Of a DNA stretch of 64,000 nucleotides, positions 53,951 to 64,000 are shown in pieces. A program made the translations under genes and the position numbers. Under the pieces are notes generated by a model. That model was not told the DNA's origin, did no database searches, and saw only the letters and a list, made by a program, of their open reading frames with translations. The stretch is from Miscanthus floridulus (taxonomy: Eukaryota; Streptophyta; Magnoliopsida; Poales; Poaceae), in the NCBI RefSeq assembly GCF_019320115.1, contig NC_089597.1:115281401-115345400 (forward strand), written 5' to 3'. Within the stretch, counting starts at the first letter, position 1. The number at the start of each line of letters is the position of its first letter.

Positions 53951-55195
53951 CTCAGCCTCGGTGAAGTTAACCTGTCCAGAGTGGCTCACAGGCACCTTCT
54001 TCCTAATGATAGTCCTCTTGACCATACGAGAGTTGGCCGAAAGCTGAGAAGATTGGGGAGGCTGGTTCTAGGGGCACTCCTAGGCATAGTGACCTTTCTT
54101 TCCACACTTGAAACAGGCACTAGGCTTGTTCCCCTATCCTTGATGAGGTGGAACCTATTGTCCCTAAGGTTGCTGCACCTACTAAGTTGGTGCACAGTAT
54201 TGAGTGGACGGTGCCTGGTGAATCTGCTGAGTCTAATAGAACAGTTGTCCTCCCAGAGAGTGCTAGGACACCCTCCTCACAAACTGTACCTTCTGAGACT
54301 ATGGGTGACTAGAAGATCCAGATATCACCCTCTTGCGCTTCCACTCAGCCTAAGAGTCACGCTGAAGTCCCTCCATAGCAATAGCAGCATTCATCAATGC
54401 TCCAACGGTTTGATAGCCTCCTGTATACATCTTCTCTTGCAAGATACAAGAGACACCACGATTGAAATGGTCCATCTTATTCTCATTAGTGTCCACATGA
54501 GTCCTAGCATATTGTGCAAGATGGTTGAACTTGTTCACATACTCCATTACAGTCATATTTCCCTGTTTCAGCTCTAGAAACTCAGACAACTTCCTGTTCA
54601 GCAAACCAGCGGGAATATAATACTGACTTAAAGCAGTGGTAAAGTCCCACCAAGTCACATGGTGGTTCACAGGTTGCATGGTGTTGAAAGTGTCCCACAA
54701 AGCACTGGTAGATCCCAGAAGCTGTTGTGCGGCAAAGCGCACCTTCTGCTCATCAGTCATAGTGAGTAGCTAAAACTTCTGCTCCATAATACAAAGCCAA
54801 TGCTCCATGTCCAAAGGCTCAGCAGTTGGCGTGAACATGGGTGGGTGTGTCCCCAAGAAGTCCTGGTAGGAATAGGTCCTCTCAGGACCACGGGCACCAC
54901 CCCCGTTCCCGCCATTGCCACCGGGGCCTCCACGAGTGAAGCCACCAATAGCCTATGCCAGCATCTCCAAGGCACGACCCAACTCACGATGAGCAGCCAA
55001 CATCTCGACCATCATCTCTGCATAAGTCATCGAAGGCGGCGGTGGTGGTAGATGAGGAGGACCAAGGAGTGGGGCCTCGTGGCTCTCTCCCTTGGCATTG
55101 CCGTTATCCTCACCATGACCATTTTTGCCTTGATCTTCACCAAGACCACTGCCCGTCCTAGCACTGGTGCTCCCGTGACCAGACCTTAGGTTCAT
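53951..55195 (-). pseudogene. Element B gag
   Basis: It starts MNLRSGHGSTSARTG at 55195, runs through a Gly/Asn-rich and proline segment (LLGPPHLPPPPPSMTYAEMM) and an alpha-helical VEMLAAHRELGRALEMLA, then a TAG at 54953-54955 where Gln is expected. The retrotransposon gag core includes TPTAEPLDMEHWLCIMEQKF, a TAG at 54770-54772, then VRFAAQQLLGSTSALWDTFN and LSQYYIPAGLLNRKLSEFLE, HLAQYARTHVDTNENKMDHF. The C-terminal knuckle reads CFKCGKKGHYA, then a TAG (54080-54082) just before its last Cys. Several shifts are present. Confidence 0.88.
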
Positions 55196-55687
55196 CTATA
55201 AACAGATAGGAACCCAGCATTAGGGACAAGGCCCTATATTAGGAACAAAATATTAGAGAAATGATAGGGCTTGATAAGTTGTGGAATGATAAGACTTTTC
55301 ATTAAGAGGGGAAGCATTTTTTTATTTATTAACCTATCATATTAACTACCCAAAAATTATACGTGTGGGGGAGTTTAGCTTAAACAAGATTCTCTTTTTT
55401 ATGATGCATGTATCGACCTATTCATTTGCTCAAGCCGAAATATAGCACATTCGCATAAAATTTTGTCACAGCGCACACTCACTTCCCGTACACTAACGAT
55501 TCTTACGCAGTGTAAGTTAGTGTACCTATAGAAATTGATTAGATAAAACCGGTGCCACTATCCTAGATAGACCATATTGCTAGGGCTTATACTTATATAA
55601 ATTTATCGCATCCTATTTTTCACAAATCTTTTCTTGGTTAAATTTTAGGTTTTTGAAAAGAGTTCTTAAACCCTGATACTCATTATT
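55196..55687. other. Element B 5' leader
   Basis: AT-rich leader of about 490 bp between PBS and gag. No counterpart of element A's coiled-coil ORF and no other gene. Confidence 0.7.
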
Positions 55688-55700
55688 GGCTCTGATACCA
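55688..55700 (-). promoter_or_regulatory. Primer-binding site of element B
   Basis: The minus strand reads TGGTATCAGAGCC, an exact initiator-tRNA-Met PBS, 2 bp inside the LTR end at 55703. Confidence 0.92.
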
Positions 55701-56923
55701 CCTATGGCAGAACTACCTGGAATAACACACTTTCGGAGGAGCTTGTCTTCACTAGACATTAAGCACCCCGAAAGTGGACTATACCGGCTAGTTCTGTCGA
55801 GCATAGCCCCAAGGAAGAACTCGAAACAATCCATGTTTTACATCTAGAATCCAATAATGAGTACGAGCTTACACTACTTAGTCCATTTCATACAACCTAG
55901 AGTCTTGAAAATTATTTATTATAGTACTAGAGTTCAGAGTGAGATAATTAAACAGCAGAAATGTAATAATCATCTAGCGGAAATGATACACGGATCCATC
56001 TATGCCCACCATAAGAATCCTCCACACAAGAGCTAATTCCTCAAGCTGCAACTACAACAGGGTAAAATAAACCTTGAGTACACAATGTACTCGCAAGACT
56101 TACCCGACTAGTGGGAATAGTTTCTCGACTCGCAAAGAACATGATAGGCAATATGGTCTGCTATTTTCTTTTGTTTGCGAAAAAGCATTACTAAAAGTAC
56201 GTCCTTAGGGTCCAGTTTTATTAGCAGTCATAATTACTTAATTAGCTAACCATTCTAGGTAAGCACCTATTCTACTTTCTAGAAAGGGTTGAGCAATCAA
56301 AACCATTTCACCATCTTTCTCTTCCAGTTTTTTCTATGGTGCTAGACCATAGCCAAGTCGTACCGTCTCACGAAAATGGCAATTCATGAACCAATGAATC
56401 CCAGCTGGGTATGCCGAAACACACGCCTCGCTTGTACCCCAGGCACAAACGAGACCAACCCACTCCACTCCTATCGAGTGGTCCAAGTTCCCATCCAAAC
56501 TTGGACTCCGAGCCCCCACACTTGAGACCTGATCTCAGCATGGTGCTTAGACTGGCCACCACCTTTCCCCGCCTATAATCAGTCGGTCCGAAAAGAGCCA
56601 GAACCCACAACTAGAGCGCAATGAGCCTTCCTACTCCCACAAGCAAGTATGTGCTCAGGATAATAAGTCTATGACCTAACTACCATCCATAGCAACGGAC
56701 GGTCCTCAATCGACATGAATAGGAAAAACAGTGTAACCAAGCTAAACCACATGGCCGTGGGACACAACTTGTTACACCCACCAATAACCCATGCCATATC
56801 CATGTCTGGTCTCCATTTTCTCTTCATCATTTTTATTATGAAAGTAATAATAATCACCTATTGTGAGTAACGGCAGGTTACTAACGCTACCGACAACCTA
56901 AGCATAGCAGCTACTCGAACCTG

Positions 56924-56926
<3 letters not shown>

Positions 56927-56998
<72 letters not shown>
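56927..56998. repeat. (TA)36 microsatellite
   Basis: 72 bp of uninterrupted TA inside the LTR of element B. The matching part of the solo LTR (near 52740-52780) has no such array. Confidence 0.97.
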
Positions 56999-56999
<1 letters not shown>

Positions 57000-57039
57000 G
57001 CATGTGGTTTCCATAGAATTCCTATAACATAAATGCACA

Positions 57040-57243
57040 TCACATATATTTACGGTGAATATAAAAAATAAGGGTTATGCACCGGGGCTTGCCTTGGGCA
57101 GGCACGGTGTCAGCTGAGTCAGTCAGTGGCGGCTCCGAGACCTCCTCCTGCACAAGAATCTCCTCCTCGTACTCCTCAACGATCTCCTCGAACTTGGGCT
57201 CGCCGGTGGTCACGATCCCCACCAACTCGTTCTCTATATGCAT
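57040..57243 (-). CDS. LTR-borne small acidic ORF (element B copy)
   Basis: This reads MHIENELVGIVTTGEPKFEE, IVEEYEEEILVQEEVSEPPL, TDSADTVPAQGKPRCITLIF and a few more codons to a stop at 57040. The open frame extends 21 codons further upstream (to 57306), but the MH at 57243 is the start shared with the other two copies. It is free of stops in this copy. About one third of residues are Glu or Asp. The phrase GGCAAGCCCCGGTGCATAA over the GKPR codons is the best-conserved DNA stretch and contains a GT that could act as a splice donor. Confidence 0.45.
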   Translation of the reverse strand: MHIENELVGIVTTGEPKFEEIVEEYEEEILVQEEVSEPPLTDSADTVPAQGKPRCITLIFYIHRKYM

Positions 57244-58948
57244 GCGATGATGATGATGCAACAATTTAGTATTTAGGCAGCAGCAACTCTTAAAATAAGA
57301 ATACACATGTTAAGCTACTAAGCTAGCTCTAATGACTAAGATACTAAGCTAACTATCATCTTCATCAAGCAAGATATTGAATTCAACTAACAAGCACCTA
57401 GTTTCGTAATTCAATGGTATGCCTTTATTTCTATTAAACATTTAATGTATATTTAAATATAGAACATTTAACTATCCTAATGTTTAGTCCAGTCTAAGGC
57501 TATAAAAATTACAGTGAACACATAATAATACAATGAAGCTACTGTAAAAATATTAGGATTAAAGCTATCACCAATTTACCACAAAAATTCCTACAATAAT
57601 TACCTTAATAATATTAAGCACTTTCAAATGATTTAATAACCTTTAGTATCAACACAGATATGTATGAACTAACTACACTATAAGGTAGACAATGATTTTA
57701 GAAACCTAACAAAATTAGTTTCACAATTTTTGGACACATATACATATTTATATTAATTATACAAATCTAGCTCAGAAATTAAAATAGAAAGCTATTACCT
57801 ATTTCTAAGAAAAAGAAAAAACAAAACCGACCTCGTGGCCCGCAAACGGGCGGACCACGCATGTCAGCCGGTCCATCAACGTGGCCCAAGAGCGAAACCC
57901 ACGCGGGCACTTCTCTTTTGCAAAAGAGACCCTGATCTTTTCTAAAACTACATCACCATCTGTTTACTAATTCTTTCTCTCTCTGACCTCTTCACTTAAC
58001 CCCCTGGCGTTCCTCTAATTTTCCCACATACACACGCCTGGTAACCCGTGCATGGCAGCACGGCGATCATTGGCATTGGGTGGCTACACCGGCTACCAGA
58101 GGCTCACACAGGCCCATCGGTCAGGCTGACCTCTAACTACAGCCTAAATGCCTACGCTAAGCGGCAATGCAGGGCGACGGGACTCGCTGGAGCAAGCTAT
58201 GGCGATGCGCGGCCATCCGCAATGGTGGCACGACGATTCTACCGAACCAGGGCACCTAAGGACCTAACCGACTAGCGAGCGAGCACTAGGGACTTACCAC
58301 GGGCTCGACTGGTGTGGTGGTTGTAGCAGAGGAGGTCGGGGATGGGTTGGCCACGTGCGCGCTATGAGCTCGGCAATGAGCCACGATGGACACGGCCGCA
58401 TAAGTGGCATTGGGGAGGCGGTAGCGGTTCCGCTCGCGCACGTAGGGTCGAGAGGGAGTCAAGGTGAGGCTAGTGGTGCAGATGAATTGGCTACGGGGGG
58501 GGGATTTGATCGGGAACTACCATTGGCTTTTGACGCACACGGCCTTATCGGCCCGGCGGCAAGGAAACGCCAAAATTGAAGCTTGGCTGGGCTCGGTCCA
58601 AGGCGGGGTGGGGTTGGGTGGCTAGGCGACTTGATAGTGAAGCCAACGACACGACAAATTGGCTCGAGATGATCTCTCCCTAACAGATTTAATGACGCAG
58701 CCTAGTCGGCCATGGAAGCAGAGAGAGATAGAGAGGTGGGGCTCAGCTCGACCTCATCTTGGTGGGACACGGCTGACACGATCGGGCAAACACGCGCGCA
58801 GACACTGTGGACCAACCGCGTGCGTCCACGATCGGGCACAGCCCGCGTGGCCGCAGTGCCATAAATGGCAAGATGATGGCGAGCCTAGCCATGTGGGCGT
58901 AGCAGTGGCAGGCATCAGACCGGGCTAGCAGCAACACGGAGGTGCAAG

Positions 58949-60199
58949 TGTTAGGAGTATGCCCTAGAGATAATCATAGAGATGATTATATTGCCTTGTA
59001 TCCATGATATATTATGAGTTCATTGAATTTCCATTAAAGACAACCTGTATCGATTAGCAATTATGTGAATTGTTTGTGAAACTCTTTTTCTTGAATGGTT
59101 ATTCTAATGTTGTCCCTGGTCAAAGTTCGTGTGTGAACACACATGAATAATGGATCAGCATATTATTAGTTGATGACTATGTTTCACAAGTTATAGACAT
59201 GGAGATGTCAAACTAATAATGTGGGCACATGTATGACATGGGGCTGGACTGACCCTACGTGAGATGTCATTATTATCTCTATTCACATCATGTATGTTAT
59301 GTCCTTAGACCTAAGATTGTTGTATGTATTCAAGATATGAAACGACCTACTCAGGGACTATAAAACACTACTCCGTAACAGGGTAGTTATAAAGGTGGTT
59401 TTCGGGTTTGTCGGGAAACATACTTTGAGACATAGACATTCAAGATGGAATTTGCCCCTCTCCATATATGAGAGAGATATCACTGGATCACTCTAATGAT
59501 TAGATCAAGAAATGCATGGCCGTGCTTGGGTTAAGTGTTAACCTATGAGTTGGACCAAATATCGTGTGGCAAGGGAATAACAAGTATGTGGTTTTGTGGT
59601 GGTTCGTCTGATATGATCTTTGCATACGCATAGGAGTTGACATGCCTTGCTAGAGGCCGCTATCAACTAATGGCCAAGTAGGAGTACTCGGGCCATGTCT
59701 ATGTGTGCGTGAACCCATAGGGTCGTACGCTTAAGGGGCTGGAAGCCTAGTTCGGATTGGATCCGAATTAGACAAGGCTTAGGGTTACTAATGGGCCTCC
59801 AACTTGGGAGCTCATTAGGGACGCCTATAAATATGTGGGGTGGGGCAATGGGGCAAATCAATCCATGCCTTTTGGCAGCCGCCGCCTCCCATCCTACGCC
59901 TGCACCTGCTGTTCCTCATGGACCTAGCAGTCCGGAGGCGCAACGCTTCCTCCCTGTATGTGTGGATACCTCAAAGGTGCTGCATCTGGAGCACAAGGAT
60001 GAACCGTACGAAGGGGATGGACGGATGGACGACCTCGCAACTACACAACACTACTACGACGCGTTTGACTACATCGAGTCGCTTCCGCTGCACCTGCGCG
60101 TCTAGTGGTAATCTCGTGATCTATAACTAGCAGTAGATCTTGGTTTATGAGGTTGAAATTTTTGTTTTCCGGCTAGCGTAGCATCCTCATAACCCTACA
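58949..60199 (+). repeat. 5' LTR of element I
   Basis: 1,251 bp, TGTTAGGAGTATGCCCTAGA to CATAACCCTACA, immediately before the PBS. Confidence 0.9.
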
Positions 60200-60200
60200 G

Positions 60201-60213
60201 TGGTATCAGAGCC
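60201..60213 (+). promoter_or_regulatory. Primer-binding site of element I
   Basis: TGGTATCAGAGCC, one base after the LTR end: the exact initiator-tRNA-Met PBS. Confidence 0.93.
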
Positions 60214-61574
60214 ATTACTACATTGTTATAGGTTCGGATGAGTGCGTATGGAGATATGCGTAGTTGTAGATGAGTCTCTGATCATGGTTCATGTTTTTAC
60301 CGTGTTGGTCTTGTAACGACCTACTCGTACCGGTCAGAATTCCGCCATCCGAGTTAAGTGATACATGTAAATCCAGTCATGTCAAGATAGAGATCAATCA
60401 GATTGATCGAATTGAACCTAGGTCAAGTGCCAAGCACATGTGATGCGCAACGGTGATAGATTGGATCTACTGCTAGGCACCGGGGTGCAAGAAAAAGTGT
60501 TGTTCGGTAAAACAGCCATAACTTTTGCATACGACCTCAGATTGAGACGAATTCTATATGAAAATTGTAGAGAAAAAAAATTTACATCCAATTCTCACCG
60601 GCTTTGCTAGTTTTGGTGAAATTAGATTTGCGAAAAAAGGCTAGAAAGATGGTGTTTTCGGCGTTTTAAGATTAGACATCAGAATCGGTTAACTCTATTT
60701 TGTAGGAATTTGTGACTGGTATAGCCCTTATGTGTATGTGATGCATGTATGTAATTAATTCATGACTTGCATGTCATGAGTATGACAATATGGCTGGAGC
60801 CACTAAGATATTGTCAAATTGATGTAATGGCCTGCGTGCCAAACTGTGATGATCCTATCCACGACTATGTAATCTTTTTCACTGCCTTGCATTAGTGATA
60901 GCTAGTCTTGGTGGACTCATCACTGAAGGATGGCATACATGGATCATGGAGATGGAGATCATCATGAGGAATAGTTAAATGGAGATGGAGATCCCCAAAG
61001 GAACATTGGGCTATACCATGTCATATCTCTGTGTTAATGCCGTTCTTACTATATTCTACTTTCACGTGCGATAATGTTTTTGTCTACATGCGATGGTGAA
61101 GTAGAACGATCCCTCGGCAATGTTTAAGTTAAAATGCTTCCCCAAACCTTGCACTGTCAGGTGTTTTGTACAATCAGTGGTGGGTCTATGAAATTAGGGT
61201 GCCACTGGTTTTCCTTGACTAGACAGGTTCATATCGGATACTTACAGCAGAAGGGTTGGTTACTTGAACAAGGTCATCCTAACGGTTAGGGACCTTGGAG
61301 CATGAGTAGTTGGGCACCAAAGCATAGAGATGCTACCCAACAACAAGAGTCATATGTGATATGATTAGCAAAGAGTTGCTTACCAATCTACCATGTCTTC
61401 TAGTGGTGATGCTAAAGCTCACTAGTAGACTTGTTAGTTGTGGGTCTTGAATCACTAAGTTTCAATACAGGGATATTGATTTTAGTGGGAGTAGATTATA
61501 TTAAAGTTTTAATATTGTTTACTCTATCTTGGATACATTGTCTTAGTATTTTGCATTACTTTTGTTGTAGATAA
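60214..61574 (+). other. Element I 5' leader
   Basis: A 1.36-kb untranslated leader with no recognisable ORF. A long leader before gag is usual in this group. Confidence 0.75.
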
Positions 61575-62400
61575 ATGGCACCTAGCAATCAACCATTTAC
61601 TTTGCGTTCAATTCTTGAGAAAGATAAGTTGAATGGAACAAACTATGCGGATTGGATCTGCAACCTGAGAATTGTTCTCAGGGTAGAGAAAAAGGAAGAA
61701 ATTCTAGACACCCCATTACCAGATGAGCCTGCTGATAATGCACCTGCTGCAGAGAAAAACGCTTACAAGAGAGCATGTGATGCTGATCTTGAAGTGAGTT
61801 GCCTTATGCTTGCTTGTATGGAACCAGATCTGTAGTTGCAGTTTGACAATAACCATGCAGCGCACGATATGATCGTGGCGCTCAATGATATGTTCTAGAC
61901 TCAAGCCAGGACTAAAAGGTTCAATGTCTCAAAGTCTTTTGCTGAAACCAAGCTAGCAGAGGGCGCAGCAGTTGGGCCACATGTGATCAAAGTGGTTGGT
62001 TACACTCAGAGGTTGGAGAAGCTGGGCTTCCCAATTGGCCCTAAATTAGCTACTGATTTTATTCTCGCGTCTCTTCCACCTAGCTATGGAAATTTTGTCA
62101 CGAACTACCATATGCATGGGGCGGAGAAGGGCTTGAATGAGTTATGTGGCATGCTTAAAACAATAGAGGTTGATATCAAGAAAGGTGCTGGCAGTAGCCA
62201 CGTGATGGCGGTCCAAAACAAGCCTAAGTTTAAGAAGGGCAATTCTTGGAAGAAGAAAAAGGGCAAGGCTAAAGACGAGATCTCTAAGCCAAACCCACCT
62301 GCACCCAAGGCTGGACCACCTGCTAATGCTGAGTGCTTTCATTGTCATGGGAAAGGTCACTAGAAGAGGAACTGCAAGCTTTACCTGGAATCCATAAAGG
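61575..62400 (+). pseudogene. Element I gag
   Basis: It starts MAPSNQPFTLRSILEKDKLN then GTNYADWICNLRIVLRVEKK (the UBN2/DUF4219-type start of copia gag). TAG stops occur at 61833 and 61896, then it continues in the same frame with LEKLGFPIGPKLATDFILAS, LPPSYGNFVTNYHMHG and GLNELCGMLKTIEVDIKKG, a Lys-rich linker, and a CCHC knuckle CFHCHGKGH whose following Trp codon is a TAG (62361). KRNC follows, completing the knuckle. The body is otherwise well preserved and in one frame. Confidence 0.92.
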
Positions 62401-64000
62401 ATCACGGCAGTAAAGGTACTCCCGCAGCTTGTACACTTGTTGTTTATGTTACAGACATTTTCCTTGCTAATTCTTATATTAATTCTTGGGTATTTGATAC
62501 CGGATTGGTTGCTCATATTTGCAATACGATGCAGGGAATGATAAGAACTAGAAGCGTGGAAAAGGGAGAAGTTGATTTCCGTGTGGGCAATAATGCAAGA
62601 GTTGCTGCGTTGAACGTCGAGACGATGCAACTCCATCTCCCGTCAGGATTTATTATGGATTTGAATAATTGTTATTTTGTTCCTAGTTTAAGTCAAAACA
62701 TTGTGTCACCTTCATGTTTGATGAAGGATGGTTATTCATTTGTGAGTAAAGACAATGGTTGTGTGATCTCTAAAAATGACATGTTTGTGGCTTCTGCATC
62801 CACTGTGAATGGGTTATTTATTTTAAATCTTGAAGATGCTCCTATCTGTAATATAAGTGCTAAAAGGCCTCAGCTTAATAAGTTAAGTCCTACCTATATG
62901 TGGCATTGTCGTTTAGGTCATATAAGTGAGAATCGCATGAAGAGGCTCTATTCTGATGGGCATTTAACTTCGTTAGATTTTGAATCATACGAGACATGTG
63001 AGGCTTGCCTGCTGGGCAAGATGACCAAGATGCCTTTCATAGGTTTTCCTGAGAGGGCGACAGACTTGCTAGAACTCATACATACTGATGTGTGTGGACC
63101 AATGAGTACGACAGCAAGAGGCGGATTCCAATACTTCATAACCTTCACTGATGACTTTAGTAGATATGGCTATGTCTACTTAATGAAACATAAGTCTGAG
63201 ACATTTGAAAAGTTCAAGGAGTTTCAGAGTGAAGTAGAGAATCAACATGGCAAGAAAATTAAGTCTTTGCGATCTGATCGTGGAGGCGAATATTTGAGCC
63301 ACGAGTTTAGCAATCATCTAAAGAGTTGCGGAATTGTTCCACAGCTTATGCCACCTGGAATGCCTTAGAGAAATGGCATGTCTGAGCGACGTAATCAGAC
63401 TTTGTTGGACATGGTTCAGTCTATGATGAGCCAATCAGACCTACCATTATCATTTTGGGGATACGCTCTAGAAACAGCCGCTTTCACATTGAATAGGGTA
63501 CCATCTAAGTCAGTAGTTATGACACCACATGAGATGTGGACTGGTAAGAGTCCCAGTTTGTCTTTTCTAAAAATTTGGGGTTGTGAAGTTTATGTCAAAC
63601 GACTTATGTCAGATAAACTAACACCCAAATCAGACAAATGTTTTTTCATGGGATATCCAAAGGAAACTTTAGGGTATTACTTCTACAACCGATCAGATGG
63701 CAAAGTGTTTGTTGCTCGGAACGGTGTTTTCTTAGAGAAAGAGTTTCTCAAAAGAGAGAAAAGTGGATAGAAGGCGTATCTTGAAGAAGTTCAAGATGAG
63801 CCAGTTGGGAAGGACTCTACGAGTGATGCTAATGTAGCAGAACAAGTTGAGATGCCTGTGGCAATAGAAACACCGCCACAACCACGAAGGTCAGCAAGAA
63901 TCCGTGAGTTGCATGGGGATTTGTTATTGTTAGACAATGACGAACCTGTGACTTATGCGGAAGCAATGATGGACCCAGATTCTGAGAAATGGCAAAGTGC
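62401..64000 (+). pseudogene. Element I protease and integrase, linker to RT (partial)
   Basis: Protease: WVFDTGLVAHICNTMQG (D-T-G active site), VGNNARVAALNVETMQLHLP, CYFVPSLSQNIVSPSCLMKD. GAG-pre-integrase: MWHCRLGHISENRMKRLYSD, CEACLLGKMTKMPF. Integrase core: LLELIHTDVCGPMSTTARGG (Asp), FTDDFSRYGYVYLM (Asp), SDRGGEYLSHEF, and RNGMSERRNQTLLDMVQSMM (Glu region), with a TAG at 63366 replacing the Gln before RNG. The C-terminal part is GYPKETLGYYFYNRSDGKVF, with a TAG at 63768. The linker SARIRELHGDLL and the first RT codons (TYAEAMMDPDSEKW) reach the window edge. Confidence 0.93.

Larger units (their letters stand above)
49578..58948 (-). mobile_element. Element B: Tekay-like gypsy element, truncated and twice interrupted
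   Basis: On the minus strand the remaining parts are LTR (58948-55703, its outer part displaced by element I), PBS (55700-55688), leader, gag (55195-53951) and protease start (49896-49578). A solo LTR of the same family sits between gag and protease. RT, RNase H and integrase are gone, cut at 49577 by fragment G. The gag-protease frame reads through the site of the solo LTR (ending EAE before it, resuming EIP after it), as expected if the LTR and one TSD copy are removed. Confidence 0.85.
55703..58948 (-). repeat. 5' LTR of element B, truncated by element I
   Basis: The LTR 3' end at 55703 reads GTTCTGCCATA on the minus strand, matching GTTCTACCACA of the solo LTR. The match continues through 56340-56900, the acidic ORF near 57040-57243 and the GC-rich region at 58000-58900. 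The outermost several hundred bases are missing because element I starts at 58949; they should lie beyond I, outside the window. Confidence 0.88.
58949..64000 (+). mobile_element. Element I: Angela-like Ty1/copia retrotransposon (3' part off window)
   Basis: LTR 58949-60199, PBS 60201, gag from 61575 and protease-integrase to the window edge; RT lies beyond. The LTR start TGTTAGGAGTATGCCCTAGA closely resembles the Angela/BARE-type start as I recall it. The element lies inside the LTR of element B; the 5 bp before it are GCAAG. Five in-frame stops, all TAG, show that it is inactive. Confidence 0.88.

Noticed and set aside
54800..55161. Plus-strand ORFs opposite gag of element B
   Set aside because: Shadows of a Gly/Pro-rich gag segment; no independent motif.
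1..64000. tRNA or rRNA genes
   Set aside because: I saw no cloverleaf or rRNA core sequence. The tRNA-like words present are retrotransposon primer-binding sites.

Overview
This window reads as a transposon-dense intergenic stretch of a plant nuclear genome, most probably a grass (Poaceae). The evidence is the set of repeat families: Sirevirus-like and Angela-like Ty1/copia elements, Tekay-like and Tat-like Ty3/gypsy elements, a Stowaway MITE, a Mutator-type foldback element and an L1-type LINE. Host sequence is scarce: a VMA21-like gene (about 29.3-29.7 kb), a PPR-gene scrap just upstream, and a broken lectin receptor-like kinase (34.4-41.5 kb). The 100 Ns at 28001-28100 are an assembly gap, so the two sides may not be truly adjacent. 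Family names come from motif recognition, not database search.

Left block (1-28000) is a three-deep nest. The outer element is a plus-strand Sirevirus-like copia element (C; 10774-28000). A minus-strand Tekay-like gypsy element (A; 1-10773, running off the left edge) sits in its 5' LTR, leaving a 34-bp stub. A minus-strand Tat-clade gypsy element (H; 14019-25543) is inserted in its reverse transcriptase with target duplication TATGG. Element A carries an extra coiled-coil/acidic ORF upstream of gag and a 663-bp foldback element with a 9-bp target duplication in its leader. Element H has two RNase H domains, no visible protease, and, on the opposite strand between pol and the 3' LTR, a gene-like unit with its own TATA box and an intron that splices in frame.

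Middle block (28101-43224): PPR scrap, VMA21-like gene, truncated LINE, and the receptor kinase split in its glycine loop by an internally deleted minus-strand copia element (D; 35248-40264, TSD CGGAG) and again by a 140-bp MITE-like sequence. Tandem and MITE-like repeats follow.

Right block (43225-64000): a non-coding, Tat-like LTR element (E; 43225-47573, TSD CTCCC) whose interior is full of minisatellites, one with a palindromic core; a truncated Sirevirus-like LTR (F); a truncated LTR related to that of H (G); then a minus-strand Tekay-like element (B; 49578-58948) interrupted by a complete 4,054-bp solo LTR (TSD CTCAG). B's own LTR is broken by an Angela-like copia element (I; 58949-64000, running off the right edge).

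None of the pol genes looks intact. Many in-frame stops replace a Gln or Trp codon that the family usually has, as expected from deamination of methylated cytosines. The most interesting signals are the antisense spliced gene in H, a short acidic reading frame shared by three diverged Tekay-like LTRs, the foldback element, and the palindromic minisatellite of E.
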